From NCBI GenBank assembly GCA_905236775.1, contig CAJOOM010000138.1:1-33700 (forward strand): a stretch of 33,700 bases of DNA. Direction: 5' to 3'. Both the position numbers and the translations under genes were made by a program. Under the pieces are notes generated by a model. That model was not told the DNA's origin and ran no database searches. It saw only the letters and a list, made by a program, of their open reading frames with translations. Shown here one piece after another: positions 7,259 through 15,294 of this stretch (the stretch's first letter is position 1; every line of letters begins with the position of its first letter). The DNA is from Candidatus Gastranaerophilales bacterium (GTDB taxonomy: Bacteria; Cyanobacteriota; Vampirovibrionia; Gastranaerophilales; Gastranaerophilaceae).

Positions 7259-8698
7259 TTAATTAAAAAGTTTTACCTTATCCGCTATTATAACATCTTT
7301 AATAGGAATTCCGAGTTCATAAGTTTTAAGCAAAGTACCATTTTTTAAATCTAAAAGAGAATAGTAATTATTTTTTAAATCGGTTACTACTGCATAATCC
7401 ATATCTACAATTTTTTGTAATCCCGCAGAATATCCGCCTGTTTCAAGCTTTATTGTACCTACAACGTTATCAGAAAGTGTATCAAGCATTTGTATCTCAT
7501 TATTTTGTGAACCCAAAACATACAAAATATTTCCGTACAATAACATCGCAGTAGGTTTGTTTACTGTAGTAAATTCACTTACTAATTCTAATGTATCATA
7601 ATCTATAACAGCAATACGACTTTTTGTTCTGCTTGATATAAATAATTTATTGTTTGAATATGCAAGCGCGGATACATTAGGAAATTTTCCAATATCTCTA
7701 AGCTCATAATTTTTTTGAAGTTCTATTGCCCAAATTTCATTATTTAATTTGTCAACATAGAATAATTTTCCTTCACTTAAAAGAATGTGTTCACAATAAC
7801 CATTAATCTTGATTTTCTGAATCAAACACATTGTCTTTAAGTCTATGACAAAAATAGTAGAAGCTGACGGAGATGTTACATATGCTCTATTTGTATTTTC
7901 GTCTAAAAGAATCTGTTCCGGATTAGACCCCAAACCTATTTGCTTAATAAACCTTGAATCTGCTACAGATACAATATCAACAAATGGTCTGTCATACGAA
8001 GTTACCATCAAAAATTTTCCGTTATTAACTGCTTTAACATCAATAGGAATCGATTGTTGTGCAAGCGAGTATTTAGGCATTGATTCAGCAGGTTCTAATA
8101 CTTGAATATTTTTGGAATAATTTGTAGTAACGAAAATCGTTTTATCTGCAAGTTCAGGAATTAAAGCCTGATGTGCGACTGGTCCTGCTTGTTTCAAAAA
8201 CTCTTCAAAAGAGTCATCAGTACTAACTTTTATTAAATCTTCGTTCTTGGTGTCTATCTTAAGGTTACCTATAATGCCTTTAATGTTTTCCGGAATAATC
8301 AAACCGCTGGGTACAAGCATGTCTTGCGGAAGAAGTCCAGTTCTAACTTGAAGCGGAGGCTCTGATTGGTGTAAAACAGTTCTGTGTCCTTGTCCGTCTG
8401 ATAGAAGTTTTAACAGGACAAAATCATTATTAAAAATGATTATGTCCGGTCTTTGTGTTATGTGCATATTTGCCGGAAATGTTTGTTTTACGTTAAGACT
8501 CTTTATGTCAGTAAACAGTGATGGATACAGCGGCAAATATACAGTATTATCAGGGAATATAATAACTCCGTCAAACCTTATATCAACGTTGGGAATATTT
8601 TGCTCAATATAATTCTTAACATCTTCCGGAATTTTAGCGCCGAAAGCAAAGGTTGATGACATAACAAGTATTCCCAGCATTATTATGAATTTACGCAT
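7259..8698 (-). CDS. Exported YncE-like beta-propeller protein
   Basis: 479 residues with a clear signal peptide (MRKF, hydrophobic core, AFGA, cleavage near residue 20). Residues 25-200 are a domain I do not recognise. From about residue 215 to the end, blades of about 42 residues repeat in the pattern I-x-V-I-D-x(3-6)-I-x-(K/E)-I-x-(L/N)-G-x-x-P, for example STIFVIDLKTMCLIQKI, SRIAVIDYDTLELVSEF and NEIQMLDTLSDNVVGTI. This is typical of YncE/NHL/PQQ-like seven-bladed propellers that act as periplasmic binding scaffolds. The ligand is unknown. TGGAG precedes the ATG. It lies 97 bases upstream of gatC on the same strand, with no clear terminator. Confidence 0.8.
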   Translation of the reverse strand: MRKFIIMLGILVMSSTFAFGAKIPEDVKNYIEQNIPNVDIRFDGVIIFPDNTVYLPLYPSLFTDIKSLNVKQTFPANMHITQRPDIIIFNNDFVLLKLLSDGQGHRTVLHQSEPPLQVRTGLLPQDMLVPSGLIIPENIKGIIGNLKIDTKNEDLIKVSTDDSFEEFLKQAGPVAHQALIPELADKTIFVTTNYSKNIQVLEPAESMPKYSLAQQSIPIDVKAVNNGKFLMVTSYDRPFVDIVSVADSRFIKQIGLGSNPEQILLDENTNRAYVTSPSASTIFVIDLKTMCLIQKIKINGYCEHILLSEGKLFYVDKLNNEIWAIELQKNYELRDIGKFPNVSALAYSNNKLFISSRTKSRIAVIDYDTLELVSEFTTVNKPTAMLLYGNILYVLGSQNNEIQMLDTLSDNVVGTIKLETGGYSAGLQKIVDMDYAVVTDLKNNYYSLLDLKNGTLLKTYELGIPIKDVIIADKVKLFN

Positions 8699-8724
8699 TT
8701 TTTCTCCACATTTCCTCTAATTTT

Positions 8725-8733
8725 ATTCTAGCA
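8725..8733 (-). promoter_or_regulatory. Extended -10 promoter of the propeller gene
   Basis: TGC-TAGAAT on the minus strand, 27-35 bases before the ATG at 8698. No clear -35 box. Confidence 0.35.
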
Positions 8734-8798
8734 CAAACAAAGTAAAAAGGAGAATAGACCTGTAACATTTTCATAATTTAACTGTTAGAAACTTTTAA

Positions 8799-8884
8799 TT
8801 GCACACTCAATTTTCTTTACATTCCTTAACAAATAAACAAAAAAAGGCAATTTCTAAAAACAGAAATACTTTATATATACATAA
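8799..8884 (+). promoter_or_regulatory. Conserved control region of the first 78-residue paralog
   Basis: Three blocks recur upstream of the second paralog in the same order: TGCACACTC (8800-8808), GCAATTTCTA (8847-8856) and TTTATATATACATAA (8870-8884). Spacers are 38 and 13 bases here, 37 and 13 in the other copy. The AT-rich last block probably includes the -10. Confidence 0.65.
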
Positions 8885-8965
8885 AGGATATTAAAGAAAT
8901 AAATAAGACACAAATAGTAATTCTACAATTACAAGTGCTTTTATTTATAAACGGAGAAAAAGAAT

Positions 8966-9202
8966 ATGGCAGTCGGAGCAAAAGATTTTATTGACAAATT
9001 ACTTGTTGAGAAATATGCACAAGAAAAAGTCGACAATCACGATGAGAATGGCTTGGTATCCAGAGTCTCGCCATCAGATATTCTTGATGCAATGGATAAC
9101 ACGGCTAATCACTATAAAAATATGCTATTCTTAAACCAGCGATTATCAATGGTTTGCTATGGAGTTGTAGCGAAATCTGCAAAATACATAGTGAGTGAAT
9201 AG
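8966..9202 (+). CDS. 78-residue protein, paralog of the protein at 11955-12191
   Basis: 78 residues, ACGGAG ribosome site, no signal peptide or membrane segment. The N-terminus MAVGAKDFIDKLLVEKYAQE is shared with the gene at 11955-12191: 22 of the first 26 residues are identical, ending in the KVDNHD motif. A second helical half follows, with the related patterns (I/M)L(D/E)AM(D/N), KNM and CY. It is predicted all-helical. The family is unknown to me and could be a lineage-specific small protein. Its promoter region is also conserved with the paralog. A terminator follows at 9262-9297, so it forms its own unit. Confidence 0.75.
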   Translation: MAVGAKDFIDKLLVEKYAQEKVDNHDENGLVSRVSPSDILDAMDNTANHYKNMLFLNQRLSMVCYGVVAKSAKYIVSE

Positions 9203-9261
9203 GTAAAAAATATTCATACATAATAACTCTCTTATAATCTTACATCTTACTTACAAATTTA

Positions 9262-9297
9262 GGCTCTTTGAATTTTTTCGTGAGCCGTTTTTTTTAT
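9262..9297 (+). terminator. Rho-independent terminator after the first paralog
   Basis: GGCTC (9262-9266) pairs with GAGCC (9282-9286), with a possible inner GAA/TTC pair. G plus a run of eight T follows. Confidence 0.75.
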
Positions 9298-9348
9298 TAA
9301 TTGAGAAAAACATGAAAGAAATAGCATATTTTACGAGTATATAGCTAC

Positions 9349-9370
9349 TTCTTAAGAAATATGATATAAT
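9349..9370 (+). promoter_or_regulatory. Promoter and palindrome before the sugar transferase
   Basis: -10 box TATAAT (9365-9370), about 40 bases before the start codon. A perfect 10-bp palindrome TTCTTAAGAA (9349-9358) sits where a spacer-binding regulator would act. No strong -35. Confidence 0.45.
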
Positions 9371-9409
9371 ATGTATCAGTTAAAAGAAGTACAATAGGAG
9401 CTTTGAATT

Positions 9410-10756
9410 ATGAAACATATATTTGTTTTAATAGATGCATTGATAGTAGGTTTAGCAGCTTTTATAGTCATGCTGTTATTAAAAAGTTCGTTAATGATAG
9501 ATATTAGTAATTACAAGCTAATCCCATTTCTAATAATCCCAATAATATTTACAAATGGAGTTTTCGGGTTAAAAGGTTTATACTCAACTCAAATATCAAA
9601 TCTTAAAAAATATTATATTTTATTTGAAAGCATAGCAATAGTGAGTTTAGTATTTGCAATTATTGCATTTTTGTTCTATCCGGAATTTGTGGTACTTGTA
9701 GCTTTATATACACTTTTAGTTCTTTTGATGACAGTATTTGTAAGATTATGTGCAGATATTTATAATAAATTTTTCAAACCTGTTAAAAATGTTCTTATTG
9801 TAGGTGCAGGTCAAGACGGTAAGCTTATTGCAGAAGAAATAAAGCAAAGACCGGAATTAAAATTGAATGTTGTTGGATTTTTGGACGATAATATGAATAA
9901 TATAGAAGATGAAGATTCTTCTATAAAGATACTTGGTTTAACATGCGATTCTGAGGCTGTAATAAAAGATAATGATGTAAAAATTGTAATTATAGCGGTT
10001 AAATCCAGAATGGATTCGGATATTTTAACAGACCTTGTAAAAGGAACTCCTTTGGGAGTAAAGGTTTGGAGAATGTACCGTTTTTACGAAAAGATTACAC
10101 AGAAATTTTTAGTTTCTAAAATGTCTGTTAATTGGTTATTTTACGACTGTGTAAGAAGAAAAGCTCTTTTTTATGCTTACTTAAAAAGAGTTTGCGATAT
10201 ATTCTCATCAATTGCAATTTTAATTCTAACACTTCCGTTTTCGATTATAGCTGCCATAGGAATAAAACTTTCTGATTTGGGACCTATATTTTTTACACAG
10301 ACCAGAATCGGAAAATTTGGAAAACCGTTTAAAATGATTAAATTTAGAACTATGTACCAAGATAAAGTAACTGATGATTTTGATGATGATTTAGCAGAAG
10401 TTCAATCTGATGATAAAAGGATTATGCCATTTTGTAAAATACTCAGAAAATTTCATATAGACGAAATCCCCCAAATGATTAATGTGCTCAGAGGAGACAT
10501 GAGTATAGTTGGTCCGCGACCAGTAAGAGAAGAAGTTTATTATGAAAATAAAGAAAATATACCATTCTGGGAATGCAGAAACTGGGTTCGCCCTGGTTGG
10601 TGCGGATGGCAGCAACTTAATGTAAATGAGCCTACAGCAGAACAAAGAATGGGGTATGATTTATATTACATAAAACATCAAAACTTAATTTGGGATATAT
10701 ATTTATTTATACGCTATGCTTGTAAAGTTATAATTGGTAAAGCTCGCGGGAAGTAA
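9410..10756 (+). CDS. Polyprenyl-phosphate glycosyl-1-phosphate transferase (WcaJ/WbaP-like)
   Basis: 448 residues, AGGAG 9 bases before the ATG. It attaches the first sugar-1-phosphate to a polyprenyl phosphate carrier at the inner membrane, starting an exopolysaccharide, O-antigen or glycoprotein glycan. Four N-terminal membrane helices (about 1-120) precede a Rossmann-like segment starting VLIVGAGQDGKLIAEEI (about 125-220). The catalytic bac_transf domain starts at KRVCDIF after about residue 260, with a membrane hairpin, KMIKFRTM, the catalytic Asp351-Glu352 pair in FHIDEIPQ, and GDMSIVGPRP. The C-terminal GWCGWQQLN is typical. The sugar cannot be told from sequence. The next gene is a GlmS-like isomerase, which suggests an amino sugar. 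Confidence 0.93.
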   Translation: MKHIFVLIDALIVGLAAFIVMLLLKSSLMIDISNYKLIPFLIIPIIFTNGVFGLKGLYSTQISNLKKYYILFESIAIVSLVFAIIAFLFYPEFVVLVALYTLLVLLMTVFVRLCADIYNKFFKPVKNVLIVGAGQDGKLIAEEIKQRPELKLNVVGFLDDNMNNIEDEDSSIKILGLTCDSEAVIKDNDVKIVIIAVKSRMDSDILTDLVKGTPLGVKVWRMYRFYEKITQKFLVSKMSVNWLFYDCVRRKALFYAYLKRVCDIFSSIAILILTLPFSIIAAIGIKLSDLGPIFFTQTRIGKFGKPFKMIKFRTMYQDKVTDDFDDDLAEVQSDDKRIMPFCKILRKFHIDEIPQMINVLRGDMSIVGPRPVREEVYYENKENIPFWECRNWVRPGWCGWQQLNVNEPTAEQRMGYDLYYIKHQNLIWDIYLFIRYACKVIIGKARGK

Positions 10757-10824
10757 TTTTTATATTTAAAAAGATTTCCAATCCTTTATTAGTATTATAG
10801 ACATTACAATAAAAATTTGATTCG

Positions 10825-10833
10825 TGGTAAAAT
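10825..10833 (+). promoter_or_regulatory. Extended -10 promoter before the GlmS-like gene
   Basis: TGG-TAAAAT, identical in form to the extended -10 before rseP and close to that before pdxJ. It lies 33 bases before the start codon, so the gene may have its own transcript. Confidence 0.4.
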
Positions 10834-10865
10834 TATAATGTTCGGATATATAAAAGAGGGTAATT

Positions 10866-11945
10866 ATGTTTGGAAAAAAGAAACAAACTAATATGGAATT
10901 GGAAATTATAGAACAAAAGAAAATTATACCTTACATATTACTAAAGTATATAAACCCTCAAAATGGTGATATAAAGATAGATTTGCCGCAAAATATCAGA
11001 AAAATTGTGCTGGTTGCAAGTGGTTCTTCATATCATGGTGCAAGATTTGCGGTTGATTTGTTGGAAAAATTTTCCGGTATTGAATCAAGAGCTATATATT
11101 CAAGCGAGTTTTTATTAAAAAATGTTATCCCGCACGATGAAAATACTTTGTATATTTTTATTACACAGTCAGGAGAAACAAGTGATACTGTAAAATCTGT
11201 AGAAAAAGTAAAAAAACAAACTACACTTAAAACATTATGTATTACAAATAATGAACATTCTACTATATGGAATCTTTGTGATTATAAAGTTGCATGCTAT
11301 GCAGGAACAGAGAGAGGAATTGCCGCAACAAAATCTTTTACGTCACAAATGCTTTGTTTAATACTTATTTCTTTGAAGCTTGTAGAAAATGTGCATGGAA
11401 TTGAAGCTACAAAATATTATAAGGAATCTCTCGTTCATCTTCCGATAATAATTGAAAAAGCACTGGCGAGAAGAGTTGAAATAAAAAAACTTGCTGATAT
11501 CTTATCAAAAGAAAGTAATATTATAATTGCTGCAGATGGCATTTCATATTCTTTAGCCAAAGAAGCAGCATTAAAGATAAAAGAAACTTCCTATAAAAAT
11601 ATTTCCGCTGCTATTTTGGGAGAATTTATGCATGGGCATGTAGCTGTATTAAATAACAAATCTACATTAATATACATAACAGTGGATAAAATCTCTGAAC
11701 GTTCTGTATCCAATATAAACAAAATAAAATCGGATTATAACCCTAAATTAGTAACAATTGGTCCGATATGTCCGGATATTAAATATGATTATAACATATG
11801 TATCGAATGTGAAAATGAAATTCAGCAAATGTTTGCAAATGTTTTGATATGCCAGCAACTTGCATTAGAGATTGCACTAAAACTTAAACGAAATGTTGAT
11901 AATCCAAAAGGTTTAAGTAAAGTTGTTAAAGATGAAAATCCTTAA
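10866..11945 (+). CDS. GlmS-like double-SIS isomerase lacking the glutaminase domain
   Basis: 359 residues, GAGGG ribosome site. It corresponds to the C-terminal sugar-isomerase half of glucosamine-6-phosphate synthase. Family features are ELEIIEQ (11-17), the first sugar-phosphate loop VASGSSYHGA (50-59), TQSGETSDT (100-108), AGTERGIAATKSF (146-158), KEAALKIKETSY (232-243) with the catalytic-type Glu, GEFMHGH (252-258), and the C-terminal NVDNPKGLSKVV. The N-terminal Cys-type glutamine amidotransferase of GlmS is absent; a 10-residue basic tail replaces it. It could run the ammonia-dependent or deaminating reaction (NagB-II, AgaS or GlmD style), or act on another keto- or amino-sugar phosphate. 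It follows the sugar transferase by 110 bases in the same direction. Confidence 0.88.
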   Translation: MFGKKKQTNMELEIIEQKKIIPYILLKYINPQNGDIKIDLPQNIRKIVLVASGSSYHGARFAVDLLEKFSGIESRAIYSSEFLLKNVIPHDENTLYIFITQSGETSDTVKSVEKVKKQTTLKTLCITNNEHSTIWNLCDYKVACYAGTERGIAATKSFTSQMLCLILISLKLVENVHGIEATKYYKESLVHLPIIIEKALARRVEIKKLADILSKESNIIIAADGISYSLAKEAALKIKETSYKNISAAILGEFMHGHVAVLNNKSTLIYITVDKISERSVSNINKIKSDYNPKLVTIGPICPDIKYDYNICIECENEIQQMFANVLICQQLALEIALKLKRNVDNPKGLSKVVKDENP

Positions 11946-11954
11946 GATAATAAT

Positions 11955-12191
11955 TTATGAAGCTCTGTCTTTAGATTTGTATCTTGCTTTTGCATTAATA
12001 GCATAACAAGTTGCGTATAGCTTTTGAGAAAGTAAAAACATATTTTTTTGTACTTCTGCTACATCATTCATAGCTTCTAACATTTTTTTCGGATCCACCA
12101 TAGACTCTAATGCGTCGTGATTATCTACTTTTTCATCAGCATATTTTTTTACTAATAGCTTGTCAATATAGTCTCTAGCTCCAACTGCCAT
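11955..12191 (-). CDS. 78-residue protein, paralog of the protein at 8966-9202
   Basis: 78 residues, TATGGAG ribosome site. MAVGARDYIDKLLVKKYADE and KVDNHD match the gene at 8966-9202. The second half diverges but keeps (I/M)L(D/E)AM(D/N), KNM, LSQKL and CYAINAKA. It is helical, with no signal or membrane segment, and of unknown function. It faces the GlmS-like gene with only 9 bases between the stop codons and no obvious terminator. Together with its paralog it brackets the sugar transferase and isomerase genes in inverted orientation. Its upstream blocks (12219-12302) match those of the paralog. Confidence 0.75.
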   Translation of the reverse strand: MAVGARDYIDKLLVKKYADEKVDNHDALESMVDPKKMLEAMNDVAEVQKNMFLLSQKLYATCYAINAKARYKSKDRAS

Positions 12192-12218
12192 TGTCTTTCT
12201 CCATAGTTTAATTTTCCC

Positions 12219-12302
12219 TTATACATATATAAAAACAAAAAAGCTGTAGAAATTGCTAATTTAAATTGAAATATTAAGAATTCTTTACAAACGGAGTGTG
12301 CA
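12219..12302 (-). promoter_or_regulatory. Conserved control region of the second 78-residue paralog
   Basis: On the minus strand: TGCACACTC (12302-12294), 37 bases, GCAATTTCTA (12256-12247), 13 bases, TTTATATATGTATAA (12233-12219). This is the same order and nearly the same spacing as at 8799-8884, while the intervening bases differ. Confidence 0.65.
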
Positions 12303-12373
12303 GAAAAAGTCGAGAAATGCGGGAATGAGTTGCTGCGCAACTCCCGCTTCCGCGGAATTTACTTGCAGAAAAA
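12299..12373. repeat. 55-bp GC-rich hairpin segment between 10-bp direct repeats
   Basis: TGCAGAAAAA occurs at 12299-12308 and 12364-12373. The 55 bases between are clearly richer in G+C than the neighbourhood and hold GAGTTGC-TGC-GCAACTC (12327-12343), extended by GCGG (12319-12322)/CCGC (12344-12347). This looks like a small non-autonomous insertion with a target duplication. Confidence 0.5.
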
Positions 12374-12390
12374 TCTTTATTACCTATAAT
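12363..12390 (+). promoter_or_regulatory. mutS2 promoter
   Basis: TTGCAG (12363-12368), 16-base spacer, TATAAT (12385-12390). The start codon is 9 bases further on, so the transcript would have almost no leader. The -35 spans the right boundary of the direct-repeat element. Confidence 0.55.
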
Positions 12391-12399
12391 CAAGTTATA

Positions 12400-14766
12400 A
12401 TGTCAATTATCCAAAAATCACAAAAAGCTCTTGAATATGACAAAATTTTGGCTGAACTATCTAAATTCGCAAAGATAGAACAGTCTAAGAAACTGTGTCT
12501 TGATTTAACTCCGTTTGTAAGAGCGGAAGATATTCACGAACAACTGGTTTTAACAAGAGAAGCCAAAGATGTTCTTGATTTGGCGCGAGATATTCCAATT
12601 GATAGAATTGAAAATTTTACAAAATTAAAAGAAAAAAACGAATACTTTATAGAAGAAGAACTTGTCGATATTGCAAAATCAATGAGAACTTCCAGATTAG
12701 TTAAGAACTTTTTGAAAGAAAATCTTCCTTTTGACTCAAGAATGGGAACTATTGCAGAGCTTTTGTATTCAGACAAAAAATTCGAAGATAAAATATTGAA
12801 TACTTTTGATGATAATATGATGGTTAAACAAGATGCTAATGCTGAGTTAAAAGGTTTATATTCATCATTGAAAGATACGGAAATCAATCTTAAAAAAAAC
12901 GTTCAGGATTTAATGAATTCACCGGAATTTCAAAAGCATTTACAAGAAAATATATATACTCTGCGTGATGACAGAATAGTTTTTCAAGTAAAAGCATCTT
13001 CTAAAAGTAAAGTAGGCGGAATCGTTCATGATGTTTCAGCTACTAACAGAACTTTTTACATAGAACCGGCATCAATCGTTCCGTTAAATAATAAAATTAG
13101 GGAAATTAAATCAAAAATTTATGCAGAAATAATTAGAATTTTAACCGGATTAAGCAATGAAGTCCGCGAACAAATGAATCTGCTTATAAATATGGAAAAA
13201 AATCTTGCTTTAATAGATTTTCATTTTGCAAAAGCTCGTTATGCAGTCAAAATCCAAGCTGTTGAACCGAATCTATCTATTAATAAAACTATAAAAATAG
13301 ATTTAATGAAACACCCGCTTTTAATTGGAAATGTAGAAAAAATCGTAGAAAATGATTTTGAGATAGGAAGAGGATATAAATCAGTTATAATCACAGGTTC
13401 TAATACAGGAGGTAAAACCGTAACATTAAAAACAGTTGGATTATTTATTTTAATGATGAAATCCGGTTTATTTCTTCCTTGTGCGGAAGCACATATTTAC
13501 CCATACGAAAAAGTTTTGGCTGATATTGGTGATGAACAGAGTATCTTACAAAATTTATCAACGTTTTCATCGCATATGAAAAATGTCATTGATATTTTAA
13601 ATCTTGCGGATTCTGAATCTTTTATTCTTATTGATGAACTTTGTGCAGGAACCGATCCTCAAGAAGGAGCGACACTGGCTGAAGTTATTTTAAAAGAATT
13701 TGCAAATAAGAAAGCTCAATCAATAATTACAACTCACTATGGAGAATTAAAAACTCTGGAATACACTGATACATATTTTAAAAATGCCTCTGTTGAATTT
13801 GATACTGAGTCTCTTTCACCGACATATAAACTTATAATCGGAATTCCTGGACTGAGCAATGCAATCTCAATCGCTTCAAATTTAGGTTTGAATGAGGATT
13901 TGGTTTGGAAAGCAAAGGAACTTTTAATTACTCAAAGAGATACTTCAAGTGTCGTTGTAGAAAAACTTCAGGATACACAGCAAAAGCTGGATACTAACTT
14001 AAAAGAAGCTGAAGAACGCAATCTTGAGGCTGCAGAACTTAAGAAACATTATGAAAAAGAACTAAACGAACAAAAAAAAGAAAAGAAAAAATCTTTAAAG
14101 ATTATAAAAGACAAATTTGAAAATCAGCTTGATAACGCAAAAGATACAATTAAAGAAATTTTAACTGAGCTTAGGCAAGAAAAATCTGAAAAAATTGCAA
14201 GACGTTCTTATGCAAGATTAGCTCAGCTTGAACAAGGATTCAGAGCTGATATGCAATCAGTTGAAGAAAATGAAAACTATTTGGAACTGGATTGGTCAGA
14301 AGTTCGTCCAAAAGACAGAGTTATGATAAAAGAGCTTAATCAGCCTGTTATAGTGCTTTCTCTTCCGGATAAAAACGGTTCATTATTTATTCAAATGGGA
14401 ATGATAAAAACTAAAATTACAAAAGATAAACTTGCGGTATATGATCCTCAATTAAGTAAAAAAGTTCACTTACCGATAGGCGCTACGAAAAAAGAAGGTA
14501 GCTTTTCTTTAAAAAGAACTAATATCTCAAATACACTTGATTTGAGAGGACAAAGAGTTGAAGAAGCTTTAGATGAGTTGGAAAGTTATTTGGATAAGGC
14601 GAGCCTTGCAAATTTAAGTCCTGTGTATATAATTCACGGACACGGAACCGGCGCATTAAAGTCAGCCGTAAGAGATTTTATATCAACTTCGCCGTATGTT
14701 GCTAAATTCAGAGCGGGAGAAGATTCTGAAGGCGGAGATGGTGTTAGTGTTATTGATATAAAATAA
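12400..14766 (+). CDS. mutS2: MutS2 family ATPase/endonuclease
   Basis: 788 residues from the ATG at 12400. An upstream in-frame GTG at 12298 would read through the hairpin segment and promoter and is rejected. MutS2 proteins suppress homologous recombination and/or act on stalled ribosomes; they lack the mismatch-binding domain of MutS. Seen here are an N-terminal core and clamp, Walker A GSNTGGKT (near residue 340), Walker B ILIDELCAGTDPQEG, the STFSSHM and TTHYGELK segments, and a long Lys/Glu-rich coiled coil (about 525-620). A KOW-like region follows, then a C-terminal Smr nuclease domain with LDLRGQR and HGHGTGALK. No Shine-Dalgarno site precedes the start, consistent with leaderless initiation. 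Confidence 0.95.
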   Translation: MSIIQKSQKALEYDKILAELSKFAKIEQSKKLCLDLTPFVRAEDIHEQLVLTREAKDVLDLARDIPIDRIENFTKLKEKNEYFIEEELVDIAKSMRTSRLVKNFLKENLPFDSRMGTIAELLYSDKKFEDKILNTFDDNMMVKQDANAELKGLYSSLKDTEINLKKNVQDLMNSPEFQKHLQENIYTLRDDRIVFQVKASSKSKVGGIVHDVSATNRTFYIEPASIVPLNNKIREIKSKIYAEIIRILTGLSNEVREQMNLLINMEKNLALIDFHFAKARYAVKIQAVEPNLSINKTIKIDLMKHPLLIGNVEKIVENDFEIGRGYKSVIITGSNTGGKTVTLKTVGLFILMMKSGLFLPCAEAHIYPYEKVLADIGDEQSILQNLSTFSSHMKNVIDILNLADSESFILIDELCAGTDPQEGATLAEVILKEFANKKAQSIITTHYGELKTLEYTDTYFKNASVEFDTESLSPTYKLIIGIPGLSNAISIASNLGLNEDLVWKAKELLITQRDTSSVVVEKLQDTQQKLDTNLKEAEERNLEAAELKKHYEKELNEQKKEKKKSLKIIKDKFENQLDNAKDTIKEILTELRQEKSEKIARRSYARLAQLEQGFRADMQSVEENENYLELDWSEVRPKDRVMIKELNQPVIVLSLPDKNGSLFIQMGMIKTKITKDKLAVYDPQLSKKVHLPIGATKKEGSFSLKRTNISNTLDLRGQRVEEALDELESYLDKASLANLSPVYIIHGHGTGALKSAVRDFISTSPYVAKFRAGEDSEGGDGVSVIDIK

Positions 14767-14784
14767 CAAACATTAATTATTTGA

Positions 14785-15294
14785 CTAAATCTCTTTCGCA
14801 AGTTTTTCTAACCGTTCTTTAAGCTCTGAACCTGCTTTTATAAGTGCATTTGCTCTTTGTACTTCTAGTTCATCTGCCAATGCCAACCAAGAAGTTCTTT
14901 TATCCATAAGTTCAAAACCGACGAGTTCTCCATAGTGCCTAAAAATAAAATCATTTATACCATAAAGGCACTGTTCTCCATCAGTCGAATTCCCTACACT
15001 TCCTATATTTTCATAAGCTTTTCTGTCATTTATATTTATTTGATATTTTTTATAATATCCTTCCGGAATTAGATTCGATTTTGTATGTTGCCCTTTTACT
15101 CCATCAATACTGAATGTTTTCATGTCTGTATCATTTTTAATATGTTCTAAAGCATTAAGAAATATATTTTTCTCATGTAATGAAGCTTGATTTTGTGCAT
15201 ATTTAATACCTGATTCCAGATAAGGTGTTTTAATGATTTTTGCTTTGAATTGAGTGTTATAATTACTAGTGTTTAAAATTTTTGGGACTTGCAT
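14785..15294 (-). CDS. Hypothetical protein
   Basis: 169 residues with an AAGGAAAAGGAAA purine tract before the ATG at 15294. The first 25 residues (MQVPKILNTSNYN then FKAKIIKTP) are Asn/Ser/Lys-rich, a start I associate from memory with many Gastranaerophilales proteins of unknown function. The rest mixes a beta-rich middle (about 55-110) with a C-terminal Leu/Glu/Lys helix (about 135-169). No signal peptide, membrane segment or known motif. Convergent with mutS2 with an 18-base gap and no visible terminator. A TATAAT box lies about 45 bases upstream on the minus strand. Confidence 0.65.
   Translation of the reverse strand: MQVPKILNTSNYNTQFKAKIIKTPYLESGIKYAQNQASLHEKNIFLNALEHIKNDTDMKTFSIDGVKGQHTKSNLIPEGYYKKYQININDRKAYENIGSVGNSTDGEQCLYGINDFIFRHYGELVGFELMDKRTSWLALADELEVQRANALIKAGSELKERLEKLAKEI

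Noticed and set aside
8966-12191. Invertible DNA segment between the paralogs
   Set aside because: The paralogous genes are too diverged in DNA for efficient homologous recombination and no recombinase gene is nearby.
12298-12399. Longer MutS2 start at GTG 12298
   Set aside because: It reads through the hairpin insertion and the promoter; the conserved MutS2 N-terminus begins at 12400.
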